The notes: a model not told the origin generated them from the letters alone. Positions 1 through 8,684 are shown, counted from the first letter of the stretch. The stretch: 64,000 nt of DNA from Cupriavidus respiraculi (GCF_914271545.1 NZ_CAJZAH010000003.1:186001-250000); one strand, 5' to 3'. Translations and numbers: made by a program.

Positions 1-201
1 AGTCTTGTACGGCGTGCCCGTCACCGTCAGCACCGCAACAAGCAGCGCGACCGCGATCATCACCGGATTGGCCAGCGGCGAGAAGCGCGCCCGCTGGTAG
101 ATGCGGAAGGCGAAGACGTAGGCGAGCAGCGTGGCGGTCAGCCCCAGCAGCGGGCTGGCGGCCAGATAGACCCAGATTTCGTTGAGGCGGGGCGTGATCA
201 T
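1..201 (-). CDS. lrgB: LrgB-family membrane protein (partial, N-terminal 67 residues)
   Basis: The reading frame starts with ATG at 201 and runs off the left edge of the window, so only the first 67 residues are visible. They contain two hydrophobic segments separated by a short basic loop, as at the start of LrgB/CidB proteins. The start codon overlaps the stop of lrgA in an ATGA arrangement, which implies translational coupling. LrgB works with the holin-like LrgA in controlling murein hydrolase activity; in several bacteria the pair also moves small organic acids such as glycolate or pyruvate. That second role is family knowledge, but the glycolate oxidase genes next door make it worth noting. 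Confidence 0.85.
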   Translation of the reverse strand, partial: MITPRLNEIWVYLAASPLLGLTATLLAYVFAFRIYQRARFSPLANPVMIAVALLVAVLTVTGTPYKT

Positions 202-605
202 GCCTGTCCCCCGCTACCGTTTGCCGCCTCGTGCCCGGCGCCGGGCGCGCCTTCCCGCGGCGGCGGCTCCGGCTTGCGCATGAGAGCCCGCGTCACCAGC
301 GCCGTGGTGGCGATGGCGAGCCAGGTCGACAGGACGAGCGCGACCAGCAGGGGCAGCCATTCGCCGCCGATGCGGCTGCCGTGCACCATGATGCCGACGC
401 CGGCCGGCACGAACAGCAGCGACAGGTGCTTGAGCAGTTCGGAGGTGGTGCCCTGGATCACCGGCAGCAGCCGATCGTCGATCGCCAGCCAGCAGAACAG
501 CAGGATCATCCCGATGACGGGACCGGGCACGGGCAGGCGCAGCGCGTAGCTGAACACCTCGCCGATGGATTGGAAGACCAGCAGGATGGCAAATGTCTGG
601 AGCAT
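198..605 (-). CDS. lrgA: LrgA/CidA-family holin-like protein
   Basis: A 135-residue protein with four predicted membrane helices and the LrgA/CidA pattern: a proline-glycine-rich turn (LPVPGPVIGM) after helix 1 and a conserved FVPAGVG segment in the middle. The C-terminal tail of about 25 residues is Pro/Gly/Ala-rich and probably disordered. LrgA-family proteins are small holin-like inner-membrane proteins that act with LrgB. The gene is the first of a two-gene operon; its stop overlaps the lrgB start by four bases. The 128 bases upstream contain a perfect palindrome (661-673) that may be an operator. Confidence 0.9.
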   Translation of the reverse strand: MLQTFAILLVFQSIGEVFSYALRLPVPGPVIGMILLFCWLAIDDRLLPVIQGTTSELLKHLSLLFVPAGVGIMVHGSRIGGEWLPLLVALVLSTWLAIATTALVTRALMRKPEPPPREGAPGAGHEAANGSGGQA

Positions 606-660
606 GCGACGGTGTGACGGATGGCGAGACGTGACAATACTGCCGCAGCCGCAATAAGGC

Positions 661-673
661 CAGCGTCACGCTG
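661..673. promoter_or_regulatory. 13-bp palindrome upstream of lrgA, possible operator
   Basis: CAGCGT-C-ACGCTG is a perfect inverted repeat with a one-base centre. It lies 56 bases upstream of the lrgA start, inside the spacer between a TTGACG hexamer (minus strand, 679-674) and a weak TATTGC (656-651). A regulator bound here would cover the promoter spacer. The promoter assignment is weak and no regulator is visible nearby. Confidence 0.3.
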
Positions 674-733
674 CGTCAAATCACCACGCGCCGGGGCAGC
701 GTCCGCCCACCGATTCCCGCTGGCGCGCCCCGT

Positions 734-1978
734 CTAGGCCGTCATCCGGTCCACCAGTTCGACCCAGTGCACCACGGGCGTGGGCGTGCCGCTTTGCAGA
801 TGCGTGATGCAGCCGATATTGGCTGACACGATGGTCTCGGGTTGGGTGGCCTCCAGGTTGGCGAGCTTGTTGTCGCGCAGCTGATAGGCCAGTTCGGGCT
901 GCAGCACCGAATACGTTCCGGCCGACCCGCAGCACAGATGGCTGTCGGCGCAGAGCCTGACGTCGATCCCCAGGCGGGTCAGCAGCGCCTCCACGTTGCC
1001 GCGTATCTGCTGCCCATGTTGCAGCGTGCAGGGCGGGTGGTAGGCGACCCGCTGGGCGCTGTCCCGCCTGTCGCCGGCGAGCTCCGCGAGCCGGTCGGCG
1101 AACTGCGGCAGGATTTCCGACACATCCAGCGTCAGCGCCGAGATGCGGGCGGCCCGTTCGGCGTAGCGGGGATCGTGGCGCAGCAGGTGGCCGTACTCCT
1201 TGACCATCACGCCACAGCCCGACGCGTTCATCACGATGGTCTCGGCGCCCGCCTCCACATGGGGCCACCAGGCGTCGACGTTGCGGCGCATATTGTCCAG
1301 GCCGCCGTCGTGGTCGCCATTGTGATAGCGGATGGCGCCGCAGCAGCCGGCGCCGTCGGCCACCACCATCTGCACGCCGAGCCGGCCGAAGACGCGCGCC
1401 GTGGCACTGTTGATATTGGGCGACATCGAGGGCTGGACGCAGCCTTCGAGCAGCAGCATCTTGCGCGCCTGTCCGGCTTGCGGCCACGGCCCGGCATCCA
1501 CCCGCGGCGGCACCTTGTTGCGCAGCACCGGCGGCAGCAGCGGACGCACGGCCTGGCCCACGCGCATCGCCGCGCCGAACAACCGCGGGCGCGTCAGTCC
1601 CTCGCGCAGCGCCCAGCGCAGCGCGCGCTGGCGCAGCGGCCGCCGGATGCCGGCGGCATCGAGCCGCTCGTCCACGACCTTGCGGCCGATATCCACCAGT
1701 CGGCCGTACCGCACCCCGGACGGGCAGGTCGATTCGCAGTTGCGGCAGGTCAGGCAACGATCCAGATGCAGGCGCGTGCTGTCCGACACGGGGTTGCCCT
1801 CGATGGCCTGCTTCATCAGGTAGATGCGCCCGCGCGGTCCGTCCAGCTCGTCGCCGAGCAGCTGGTAGGTCGGGCAGGTCGCGGTACAGAAGCCGCAATG
1901 CACGCACTTGCCCACGATGGACTTGGCCTCCTCGCCATCGGGAGTGTCGCGCAGAAAATCGGCCAGGGTCGTTTGCAT
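734..1978 (-). CDS. glcF: Glycolate oxidase iron-sulfur subunit GlcF
   Basis: A 414-residue protein. Two bacterial-ferredoxin-type [4Fe-4S] motifs lie near the N-terminus: Cys25/28/31/35 (CVHCGFCTATCP) and Cys75/78/81/85 (CLTCRNCESTCP). Two CCG-type domains follow (GAGCCGAI and LCCGSAG). This is the standard GlcF architecture. With GlcD and GlcE it forms the membrane-associated glycolate dehydrogenase, which oxidises glycolate to glyoxylate and passes electrons to the quinone pool. It is the last gene of the minus-strand glc cluster, 73 bases after glcE. Length is typical. Confidence 0.95.
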   Translation of the reverse strand: MQTTLADFLRDTPDGEEAKSIVGKCVHCGFCTATCPTYQLLGDELDGPRGRIYLMKQAIEGNPVSDSTRLHLDRCLTCRNCESTCPSGVRYGRLVDIGRKVVDERLDAAGIRRPLRQRALRWALREGLTRPRLFGAAMRVGQAVRPLLPPVLRNKVPPRVDAGPWPQAGQARKMLLLEGCVQPSMSPNINSATARVFGRLGVQMVVADGAGCCGAIRYHNGDHDGGLDNMRRNVDAWWPHVEAGAETIVMNASGCGVMVKEYGHLLRHDPRYAERAARISALTLDVSEILPQFADRLAELAGDRRDSAQRVAYHPPCTLQHGQQIRGNVEALLTRLGIDVRLCADSHLCCGSAGTYSVLQPELAYQLRDNKLANLEATQPETIVSANIGCITHLQSGTPTPVVHWVELVDRMTA

Positions 1979-2051
1979 GATAGGGGACGGGTTGGTTCGC
2001 CTGAGGCGCGGTGCCGGCCGCGGCGATGCGTTGTTCGGGTGCGGTGGACGC

Positions 2052-3173
2052 CTACAGGCCGGGATACAGGCGGCGGGGATTGAAGATGCCCGCCGGGTCG
2101 TAGGCGGCCTTGAGCCGGGTGTGGATCGCCATCAGCGGCGCGGCCAGCGGCGTGAAGACGCCGGCTGACTTGTCGCCGTTGCGGAACAGCGTGGCGTGGC
2201 CACCGGCCGCGAGCGCGGTCTCGCGCACGGCGGCTGCCTCCTGCGCGGCCGCGGGTCCGTGGGTGGCGGGGGCATGCGGCATCCACCAGCGCTGCCCGCC
2301 ACCCCATTCGATCAGCTCGTCGCCCGGCGGCAGCGCCAGCGGCGCGGTGGTCGGCGGCACGGCAATGCGCCATAGCGCGCGCCCTTGCAGCGCCGGTGCG
2401 AAGAACACGTGGGACTGCTCGCGCAATCCGCGCCACAGCGCCTGCGCCTCGGCCTCGTCCACTGCCTGACCGCCGAGCCGCTCCCGCGCGGCGCGCACCG
2501 CCGCGGACGCGCCCGAGAGCCGCACGTGCAGCGCGCCGTCGTGCCACACCGACGCGGCGATCGGCAGCGGCTGGCCGCCCCATTGGTTGATGCGCAGGAT
2601 GGCCTCCCCCTGCGCCAGGTGAAAGCGCAGCGTGGCGTCTTCGAACGGCGCGGGCATCACCTTGAGCGAGGCTTCCAGGATCAGACCCAGGGTGCCCAGC
2701 GACCCTGCCATCAGCCGCGACACGTCGTAGCCGGCCACGTTCTTCATGACTTGCCCGCCGAAGCTCATGACCTCGCCGCGGCCATCCATCACGCGCACGC
2801 CCAGCACGAAGTCGCGCAGCGCGCCGGCCGACTGCCGCCGCGGGCCGGACAGCCCCGCGGCCACCATGCCGCCGAAGGTGGCGCGGCTCACGCCGTCGGC
2901 GCCCGCGAAGTGCGGCGGGTCGAAGGCCAGGATCTGGCGCCGCTCGGCCAGCGTGGCTTCGATCTCGGCCAGCGGCGTGCCGCAGCGCGCGGTAATGACG
3001 AGCTCCGCCGGATCGTAGTCGACGATGCCGGCGTAGGGACGCGTGTCCAGCACCTCGCCGTCCAGCGCCTGGCCGTAGAAGTCCTTGCTGCCGCCGCCAC
3101 GCAGGCGCAGCGGCGTGCGGTTGTCGCCGGCCCGCAGGATGGCGTCGCGGAAGGTGTCGAGAGTGGCTTGCAT
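2052..3173 (-). CDS. glcE: Glycolate oxidase FAD-binding subunit GlcE
   Basis: A 373-residue protein with a PCMH-type FAD-binding domain. Visible features are the N-terminal LRGGGSKDFYG segment, the FGGMVAAGLSGPRRQSAG flavin-site region and the motif QVMKNVAGYDVSRL. GlcE is the shorter flavin subunit of glycolate dehydrogenase and lacks part of the C-terminal cap found in GlcD. It lies 34 bases after the channel gene and 73 bases before glcF in the same orientation, so cotranscription is likely. The product is cytoplasmic or on the inner face of the membrane. Confidence 0.93.
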   Translation of the reverse strand: MQATLDTFRDAILRAGDNRTPLRLRGGGSKDFYGQALDGEVLDTRPYAGIVDYDPAELVITARCGTPLAEIEATLAERRQILAFDPPHFAGADGVSRATFGGMVAAGLSGPRRQSAGALRDFVLGVRVMDGRGEVMSFGGQVMKNVAGYDVSRLMAGSLGTLGLILEASLKVMPAPFEDATLRFHLAQGEAILRINQWGGQPLPIAASVWHDGALHVRLSGASAAVRAARERLGGQAVDEAEAQALWRGLREQSHVFFAPALQGRALWRIAVPPTTAPLALPPGDELIEWGGGQRWWMPHAPATHGPAAAQEAAAVRETALAAGGHATLFRNGDKSAGVFTPLAAPLMAIHTRLKAAYDPAGIFNPRRLYPGL

Positions 3174-3207
3174 GACAGATCGATTCGGGAGTGAAGAGGC
3201 GCGGCGC

Positions 3208-4242
3208 TCAGGAGCGATCGGGTGGCGGCGGGGATGGCGGCCCCGATGCCGATTGCGCCGGAGACGCCGGCGACTCCGCGCCTTCGGCCCAGCGCGGGAT
3301 ATCGGACGGGCCCCGGTAGGGCGGCAGCTCGGCGCCGCAGTGCTTGCAGTAGTCGGCGTCCGGATCGTGGCCCTCGGACAGGCACCGTTCGCAGGTGCGC
3401 GACACCAATGGCCGCTTCATGAGGCTTGCCGCCAGTTCGGCGCCCACGATACCGGTCGGGAACGCGATGATGCCGTAGCCGAGCAGGATGGTCAGCGAGG
3501 TGATGAACTGCCCCAGCGCCGTGCGGGGCACCATGTCGCCATAGCCGGTCGTGGTCAGCGTGACCACCGCCCAGTACATGCTGAGGGGAATGCTGTCGAA
3601 GCCGTGCCGCGGGCCCTCCACCACATACATCACCGTGCCCAGGATCACGGTGATGATGAATACCGTGCCGAGAAAGACGAAGATCTTGCGCCGGCTGTTG
3701 GCGAGCGCCCGGTACAGCAGCTGCGCCTCCTCGAAGTAGATGGTCAGCTTCAGGATGCGGAACACGCGCAGCAGCCGCAGCAGGCGCACGTCGATCAGGA
3801 AGGCCAGCTCGGGCACGAAGATCGCGAGCCACGTCGGAATGATCGAGATGAAATCGATGATGCCGAAGAAGCTGAACACGTACCGCAGCGGCCGTCGCAC
3901 CACCAGGATGCGCATCGCGTATTCCGCGGTGAACATCAGCGTGAACATCCATTCCAGCACGGTGAAGCCGGCGCCGGCCACCCGGTGCACGCCAGGGATG
4001 CTGTCCAGGATCACCACCATCACGCTGGTGACGATGGCGATCAGCAGCGTCACGTCGAACAGCTGGCCCTCGCGCGTGTCGGCCTCGAAGATGATCGTGT
4101 ACCAGCGCTGGCGCCAGCCCGTGTCCGGCTTGCCCAGGCGTTGCCGTATCGCCGCCTCCATGCGGTGACGGGCGCCATTGCTGGCTTTGTCGCGCAGGTC
4201 CGGCCCGCCATCGGGCCGGCCTGGTGGCCGGTTCACTGCCAT
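3208..4242 (-). CDS. Voltage-gated potassium channel-like protein with C-terminal zinc ribbon
   Basis: A 344-residue ion-transport protein with six membrane segments. The S4-like helix carries a positive residue at every third position (DVRLLRLLRVFRILK, about residue 150). A pore loop contains the potassium selectivity filter TTTGYGD (about residue 230). After S6 comes a CxxC-x11-CxxC zinc ribbon (CERC...CKHC, about residues 282-301) and a Pro/Ser-rich tail. I chose the ATG at 4242 because it leaves 67 bases after glcD; an upstream start would overlap glcD. The gene sits between glcD and glcE in the same direction, which is unusual for the glc operon. Potassium selectivity is inferred from the filter; the role of the ribbon is unknown. 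Confidence 0.85.
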   Translation of the reverse strand: MAVNRPPGRPDGGPDLRDKASNGARHRMEAAIRQRLGKPDTGWRQRWYTIIFEADTREGQLFDVTLLIAIVTSVMVVILDSIPGVHRVAGAGFTVLEWMFTLMFTAEYAMRILVVRRPLRYVFSFFGIIDFISIIPTWLAIFVPELAFLIDVRLLRLLRVFRILKLTIYFEEAQLLYRALANSRRKIFVFLGTVFIITVILGTVMYVVEGPRHGFDSIPLSMYWAVVTLTTTGYGDMVPRTALGQFITSLTILLGYGIIAFPTGIVGAELAASLMKRPLVSRTCERCLSEGHDPDADYCKHCGAELPPYRGPSDIPRWAEGAESPASPAQSASGPPSPPPPDRS

Positions 4243-4309
4243 GCGGTGTGGGTTCCGGTGAGAGGGCGCCCGGCGGCGCGGGCGCCGGTGCGTGCAGTAT
4301 CGACGCGCA

Positions 4310-5800
4310 TCAGAAGCGGGGCAGCTCGGGATGCGGCAGCACGCCGCGGCTGACATGCATCTTGCCGTACTCGGCGCAGCGCGCCAGCGTGGGAATGGCC
4401 TTGTCCGGGTTCAGCAGCCGAGCGGGATCGAAGGCCGCCTTGACTGCGAAAAACATGTCGCGCTCCGTGGGCGAGAACTGCACGCACATCGAATTGAGCT
4501 TTTCCACGCCCACGCCGTGCTCGCCCGTGACCGTGCCGCCCAGTTCGACGCAGGCCTCCAGGATGTCGGCGCCGAACAGCTCGGCGCGGTGCCATTCGTC
4601 GACATCGGCGCCATCGAACAGGATCAGCGGATGCATGTTGCCGTCGCCGGCGTGAAAGACGTTGATGCAGCGCAGGCCGTAGGTCTGCTCCATCCGTTCG
4701 ATGCGCTTGAGCAGGGTGCCGATGTGCTTGCGCGGAATGGTGCCGTCCATGCAGTAGTAGTCGGGCGAGATGCGGCCGGCGGCCGGAAACGCGTTCTTGC
4801 GCCCGCTCCAGAAGCGCAGCCGCTCGGCTTCGCTCTGCGACACGGTGATGCGCGTGGCGCCCGACGCGCGCAGCACCGCGCTCATGCGCTCGATCTCCTC
4901 GGCCACTTCCTCCGGCGTGCCGTCGGACTCGCACAGCAGGATGGCCGCCGCGTCCAGGTCGTAGCCGGCGCGCACGAATTCCTCCACCGCCGCCGTCGCG
5001 GGTTTGTCCATCATCTCCAGCCCGGCCGGAATGATGCCCGCGGCGATCACGTCGGCCACGGCATTGCCGCCCCGCTCGACGTCGTCGAAGCTGGCCATGA
5101 TGACCTGGGCCAGCTGGGGTTTGGGAATGAGCTTGACGGTGACTTCCGTCACCACGGCCAGCATGCCCTCCGAGCCGATCAGTACCGCCAGCAGGTCCAG
5201 GCCCGGCGCGTCGGGCGCGCCGGAGCCGAACTCCACCACCTCGCCCTCCATCGTGACCGCGCGCACGCGCAGCACGTTGTGCACGGTCAGCCCGTACTTC
5301 AGGCAATGCACGCCGCCCGAGTTTTCGCTGACATTGCCCCCGATGGTGCAGGCGATCTGCGACGACGGATCGGGAGCGTAGTACAGCTGGTGCGGCGCCG
5401 CTGCCTCGGAGATGGCGAGGTTGCGCACGCCCGGCTGGACCACGGCCGTGCGCGAGAGCGGATCGACCGACAGGATGCGCTTGAACTTGGCCAGCGACAG
5501 CACGACCCCGCTGGCGATCGGCATGGCCCCGCCGGACAGGCTGGTGCCGGCGCCACGCGGGACCACAGGCACGCCGAGCTGGTGGCACAGCCGCAGGATG
5601 GCGCAGACCTGCTCCTCGGTATCGGGCAGCACGACGGCCATCGGCACCTGCCGATAGGCGGCCAGCCCGTCGCACTCGTAGGGCACGGTGTCTTCGGTTT
5701 TGGTCAGCAGGGACGCGTCCGGCAGGATGCGCGCCAAGCCTGCCACCAACGCCGCCCGGGCGTCGTCGGCGAGAAGGGGAACCTGTTGCGGGGCGTTCAT
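4310..5800 (-). CDS. glcD: Glycolate oxidase FAD-linked subunit GlcD
   Basis: A 496-residue FAD-linked oxidase. The N-terminal PCMH FAD domain includes VVPRGAGTSLSGGAMP and the IGGNVSENSGGVHCLKYG segment. The C-terminal cap ends with the family pattern GEHGVGVEKLN, then FDPARLLNPDK. It oxidises glycolate (2-hydroxyacids) as part of GlcDEF. I prefer the ATG at 5800 to a GTG at 5821 because an AGGAG ribosome-binding site lies 5 bases before the ATG. It is the first gene of the glcD-channel-glcE-glcF series, 212 bases from the LysR regulator upstream. Confidence 0.94.
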   Translation of the reverse strand: MNAPQQVPLLADDARAALVAGLARILPDASLLTKTEDTVPYECDGLAAYRQVPMAVVLPDTEEQVCAILRLCHQLGVPVVPRGAGTSLSGGAMPIASGVVLSLAKFKRILSVDPLSRTAVVQPGVRNLAISEAAAPHQLYYAPDPSSQIACTIGGNVSENSGGVHCLKYGLTVHNVLRVRAVTMEGEVVEFGSGAPDAPGLDLLAVLIGSEGMLAVVTEVTVKLIPKPQLAQVIMASFDDVERGGNAVADVIAAGIIPAGLEMMDKPATAAVEEFVRAGYDLDAAAILLCESDGTPEEVAEEIERMSAVLRASGATRITVSQSEAERLRFWSGRKNAFPAAGRISPDYYCMDGTIPRKHIGTLLKRIERMEQTYGLRCINVFHAGDGNMHPLILFDGADVDEWHRAELFGADILEACVELGGTVTGEHGVGVEKLNSMCVQFSPTERDMFFAVKAAFDPARLLNPDKAIPTLARCAEYGKMHVSRGVLPHPELPRF

Positions 5801-5868
5801 GGCGACTCCTGTAATGGCCACCGTGCGGGGCTGGCGGGCCGGGCCGCGGGCCGCGCACGGGGAGGACG

Positions 5869-5874
5869 ACTATA
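5869..5874 (-). promoter_or_regulatory. Possible -10 element for the glc operon
   Basis: TATAGT on the minus strand lies 68 bases upstream of the chosen glcD start. No good -35 hexamer stands at the right distance, as in activator-dependent promoters. The LysR-type regulator gene immediately upstream is a natural candidate activator, but this is inference. Confidence 0.3.
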
Positions 5875-6012
5875 GCGCAGGGTTTGCGCGCCAACGTGGT
5901 GCCGGCGGTGAATTCGACGCGGCATGGCGATCAAAAACGCTCATGCGGCGGGATGGCCCTTTCAGGTTAGCACCATGCCCGGCGCCAGTACCAGCCGGCC
6001 GGCCGGCCCTGC

Positions 6013-6903
6013 CTACCACTCCAGCCCGAGCAGCCAGTCGACGAAATAGCGCGCCTCGGGCTTGAGCGGCGCCTGCTCGCGCTCGACGATGTAGTAGCCG
6101 TGCGGCGAGACCGATTCGATGTCGAGCAGCCGCACCATCTGGCCCAGCGCCAGCCAGTGCCGGGCCATGCGCTGGCGCACCAGCGCCACGCCCTGGTTCG
6201 ATGCGATCGCCTCCAGCATCAGGCCGATGTCGTTGAACTGCGGGCCGGTCTGCGGCTCCGGCCAGTCCAGCCCGGCGGTCTCGAACCACGGTTTCCAGGG
6301 CTCCAGCGGGCTGCGCAGCAGCACCAGGTTGGCAAGATGTTCCGGCCGGGTGATCGAGCGGCCGTCGATGCGCTCGTAGTATTCCCGCCCGCAGGCCGGA
6401 AAGACCGGCTCGACCAGCAGCAGGGTGGTCTTCAGGTCCGGGTAGCGGCCGCTGCCGTAGCGGATTTCCACGTCGGTGTCCTCGGCCTTCACGTCCAGAA
6501 AGGGAATGGCCAGGTGCAGCTCGATGTCGATATGCGGATACAGCGCGGTGAACTCGGGCAGGCGCGGCACCAGGTGCTGCCTGCCGAAGGTCGGGGGAAT
6601 CGCCACGCGCAGGCGCGTGCGCAGCTTGTTGTACTCGGGCCGGGCCAGCTCGTTGAGCGACTTGAGCGCGTCCTGCACGCTGCGCAGGTAGCGCATGCCG
6701 GCCGCGGTCAGCCGCAGCGCGGCGTTGGCGCGCACGAACAGATCCTCGCCCCAGAGCTCTTCCAGGTTCTTGATGCGATGCGACACCGCGCTGGGCGTGA
6801 CCGACAGCTCCTCGGCGGCGCGCGCGAAGCTGCCAAGGCGGGCAGCGGCTTCGAAGGCGATCAGCAGATGCAGCGGCGGGACGCGGTTGAACAGGGCTGC
6901 CAT
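6013..6903 (-). CDS. LysR-family transcriptional regulator, GcvA-like
   Basis: A 296-residue protein with an N-terminal winged helix-turn-helix (about residues 9-68, with FARAAEELSVTPSAVSHRIKNLEE as the core). A LysR substrate-binding domain follows, of the GcvA/AmpR subgroup judging by the opening PPLHLLIAFEAAARLGSF. It lies 7 bases after the FAD-linked oxidase at 6911-8383, so the two are almost certainly cotranscribed, and upstream of glcD. The context suggests it controls the oxidation of glycolate, D-lactate or a related 2-hydroxyacid. The effector cannot be read from the sequence. Confidence 0.9.
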   Translation of the reverse strand: MAALFNRVPPLHLLIAFEAAARLGSFARAAEELSVTPSAVSHRIKNLEELWGEDLFVRANAALRLTAAGMRYLRSVQDALKSLNELARPEYNKLRTRLRVAIPPTFGRQHLVPRLPEFTALYPHIDIELHLAIPFLDVKAEDTDVEIRYGSGRYPDLKTTLLLVEPVFPACGREYYERIDGRSITRPEHLANLVLLRSPLEPWKPWFETAGLDWPEPQTGPQFNDIGLMLEAIASNQGVALVRQRMARHWLALGQMVRLLDIESVSPHGYYIVEREQAPLKPEARYFVDWLLGLEW

Positions 6904-6910
6904 GCCGCGC

Positions 6911-8383
6911 TTACGTCGGCTGCGCGGGCCGCGTGGCCGCGAAGATCTTGCCCGGATTGAGGATGTTGTTCGGATCGAACGCCCGCTTGATGCCGCGCAT
7001 CAGGTCCAGCGCGTCCTCGCCATGCTCGTCGATCAGGAAGGCCATCTTGTGCAGGCCCACGCCGTGCTCGCCGGTGCAGGTGCCGCCCATCGACAGCGCC
7101 CGTTCGACGATGCGCCGGTTGATGGTTTCCGCCTCCGCCATTTCCTCCGGCTTGTCCGGGTCGACCAGGATCGCCACGTGGAAATTACCGTCGCCCACGT
7201 GGCCGACGATGGGGCAGGGCAGCGCGGACGCCATCAGGTCGCGCTCCGTCTCGGTGACACAGTCGGCCAGGCGCGAGATCGGCACGCAGACATCGGTGGT
7301 GACCGACTTGCAGCCCGGCTTGAGCTGCAGCATCGCGAAGTAGGCGGTATGGCGGGCGTTCCACAGCCGGCTGCGGTCCTCCGGCCGGGTCGCCCATTCG
7401 AAGCCCTGGCCGCCATGTCCGGCCGCGGTCTCCTGCACGATCTCCGCCTGCTCCCTGACCCCGGACTCGCTGCCGTGGAATTCGAAGAACAGGTGCGGCG
7501 TCTCGGGCAGCGACAGGTTGTCGTGGCGGTTGATGGCGCGGATCGCCAGCGCGTCGACGAACTCGACGCGCGCGATGGGAACGCCAAGCTGGATGGTCTC
7601 GATCACCGCATTGACCGCGCTACCCATCGACGGGAACGCGCAGACCGCCGCGGAAATGGCTTCGGGCTGCGGATACAGGCGCACGGTCACCTCGGTGATG
7701 ATGCCCAGCGTCCCCTCGCTGCCGATGAACAGCCGCGTCAGGTCATAGCCGGCCGACGACTTGCGGGCATGGGTGCCCGTGCGGATCACGCGGCCATCGG
7801 CGGTCACGACCGTCAGCGCCAGCACGTTTTCCCGCATGGTGCCGTAGCGCACGGCATTGGTGCCGGAGGCGCGGGTCGCGCACATGCCGCCCAGCGAGGC
7901 GTCGGCGCCCGGATCGATGGGGAAGAACAGGCCGGTATCCTTGATTTCCTGGTTCAGCTGCTTGCGCGTGACGCCGGGCTGCACCGTCACGGTCAGATCC
8001 TCGGCGTTGACGGCCACCACGTGGTTCATCTGCGACAGGTCCAGGCTGATGCCGCCGGACACCGCCAGCAGGTGCCCCTCCAGCGACGAGCCCGCACCGT
8101 AGGGGATCAGCGGCACGCGGTACTGGTTGCACAGCCGGGCGACGGTGGCAACCTCCTCGGTGGTGTGGGCGAATACCACCGCGTCGGGCGGCGCCGGGGC
8201 AAACGGCGATTCGTCGCGGCCGTGGTGCTCGCGCACGCCCGCCGAGACCGAGAAGCGGTCGCCGAAGCTGTCCTGCAGCGCGCGCGCCAGTTCCGCCGGC
8301 AGCGCAGCGGTGGCGTGGGACGGGAGCGGCGAGGTGGAGGACGGCTGCGCGGCGGCAGCCGGCACGTCGGCGGGGTGGTTCAT
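6911..8383 (-). CDS. FAD-binding oxidoreductase, D-lactate dehydrogenase (cytochrome)/GlcD family
   Basis: A 490-residue protein of the same superfamily as GlcD. The PCMH FAD domain contains LIPYGAGSSLEGHLLA and GADASLGGMCATRASGTNAVRYG. The C-terminal cap contains VGHVGDGNFHVAIL, then GTCTGEHGVGLHK and FDPNNILNPGKIF. The pattern is closer to D-lactate dehydrogenase (cytochrome) and other D-2-hydroxyacid dehydrogenases than to GlcD, so the likely reaction is FAD-dependent oxidation of D-lactate or a similar acid. It is the first gene of an operon with the LysR regulator. Exact substrate unknown. Confidence 0.88.
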   Translation of the reverse strand: MNHPADVPAAAAQPSSTSPLPSHATAALPAELARALQDSFGDRFSVSAGVREHHGRDESPFAPAPPDAVVFAHTTEEVATVARLCNQYRVPLIPYGAGSSLEGHLLAVSGGISLDLSQMNHVVAVNAEDLTVTVQPGVTRKQLNQEIKDTGLFFPIDPGADASLGGMCATRASGTNAVRYGTMRENVLALTVVTADGRVIRTGTHARKSSAGYDLTRLFIGSEGTLGIITEVTVRLYPQPEAISAAVCAFPSMGSAVNAVIETIQLGVPIARVEFVDALAIRAINRHDNLSLPETPHLFFEFHGSESGVREQAEIVQETAAGHGGQGFEWATRPEDRSRLWNARHTAYFAMLQLKPGCKSVTTDVCVPISRLADCVTETERDLMASALPCPIVGHVGDGNFHVAILVDPDKPEEMAEAETINRRIVERALSMGGTCTGEHGVGLHKMAFLIDEHGEDALDLMRGIKRAFDPNNILNPGKIFAATRPAQPT

Positions 8384-8684
8384 GCGGGTCTCCGGGGGCC
8401 TGCCGCGTGGCCGATCCCGGCGCAGGGCGCAGGATGGCGCGAAGGGCGGCCCTTTGTCGATTCGTGAATCGTGGGTCGGGCGAAGCGGAACATCGCAGGC
8501 CGGCGGCGGGCGGCCGTGCCGGCGTGCCGATGCATCCCGCTATTCTACGCCGCGTGCCCGGCGCGCCATAATGCAGGCCTGGCAGGGCGCGAGGCCGGCG
8601 CCGTTGCGCACTGCGTCATGCCGCCACCGTTCGCGATGCCCGGCGCCCGGCTCCGCGTCACAGGCCGCTACCAAAAGGAAAATC
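8384..8684. other. Divergent intergenic region between the FAD oxidase and the adenosyltransferase
   Basis: 301 bases with no credible gene. It contains a 14-bp inverted repeat CGATTC-GT-GAATCG (8458-8471), about 75 bases upstream of the FAD-oxidase start. A -10-like CATAAT lies on the plus strand at 8570-8575, upstream of the adenosyltransferase. I looked for a cobalamin riboswitch and saw no convincing B12 box. Confidence 0.4.

Noticed and set aside
8384-8684. Possible cobalamin riboswitch upstream of the adenosyltransferase gene
   Set aside because: No B12 box or conserved receptor core is visible, and the leader is short relative to known cobalamin riboswitches.
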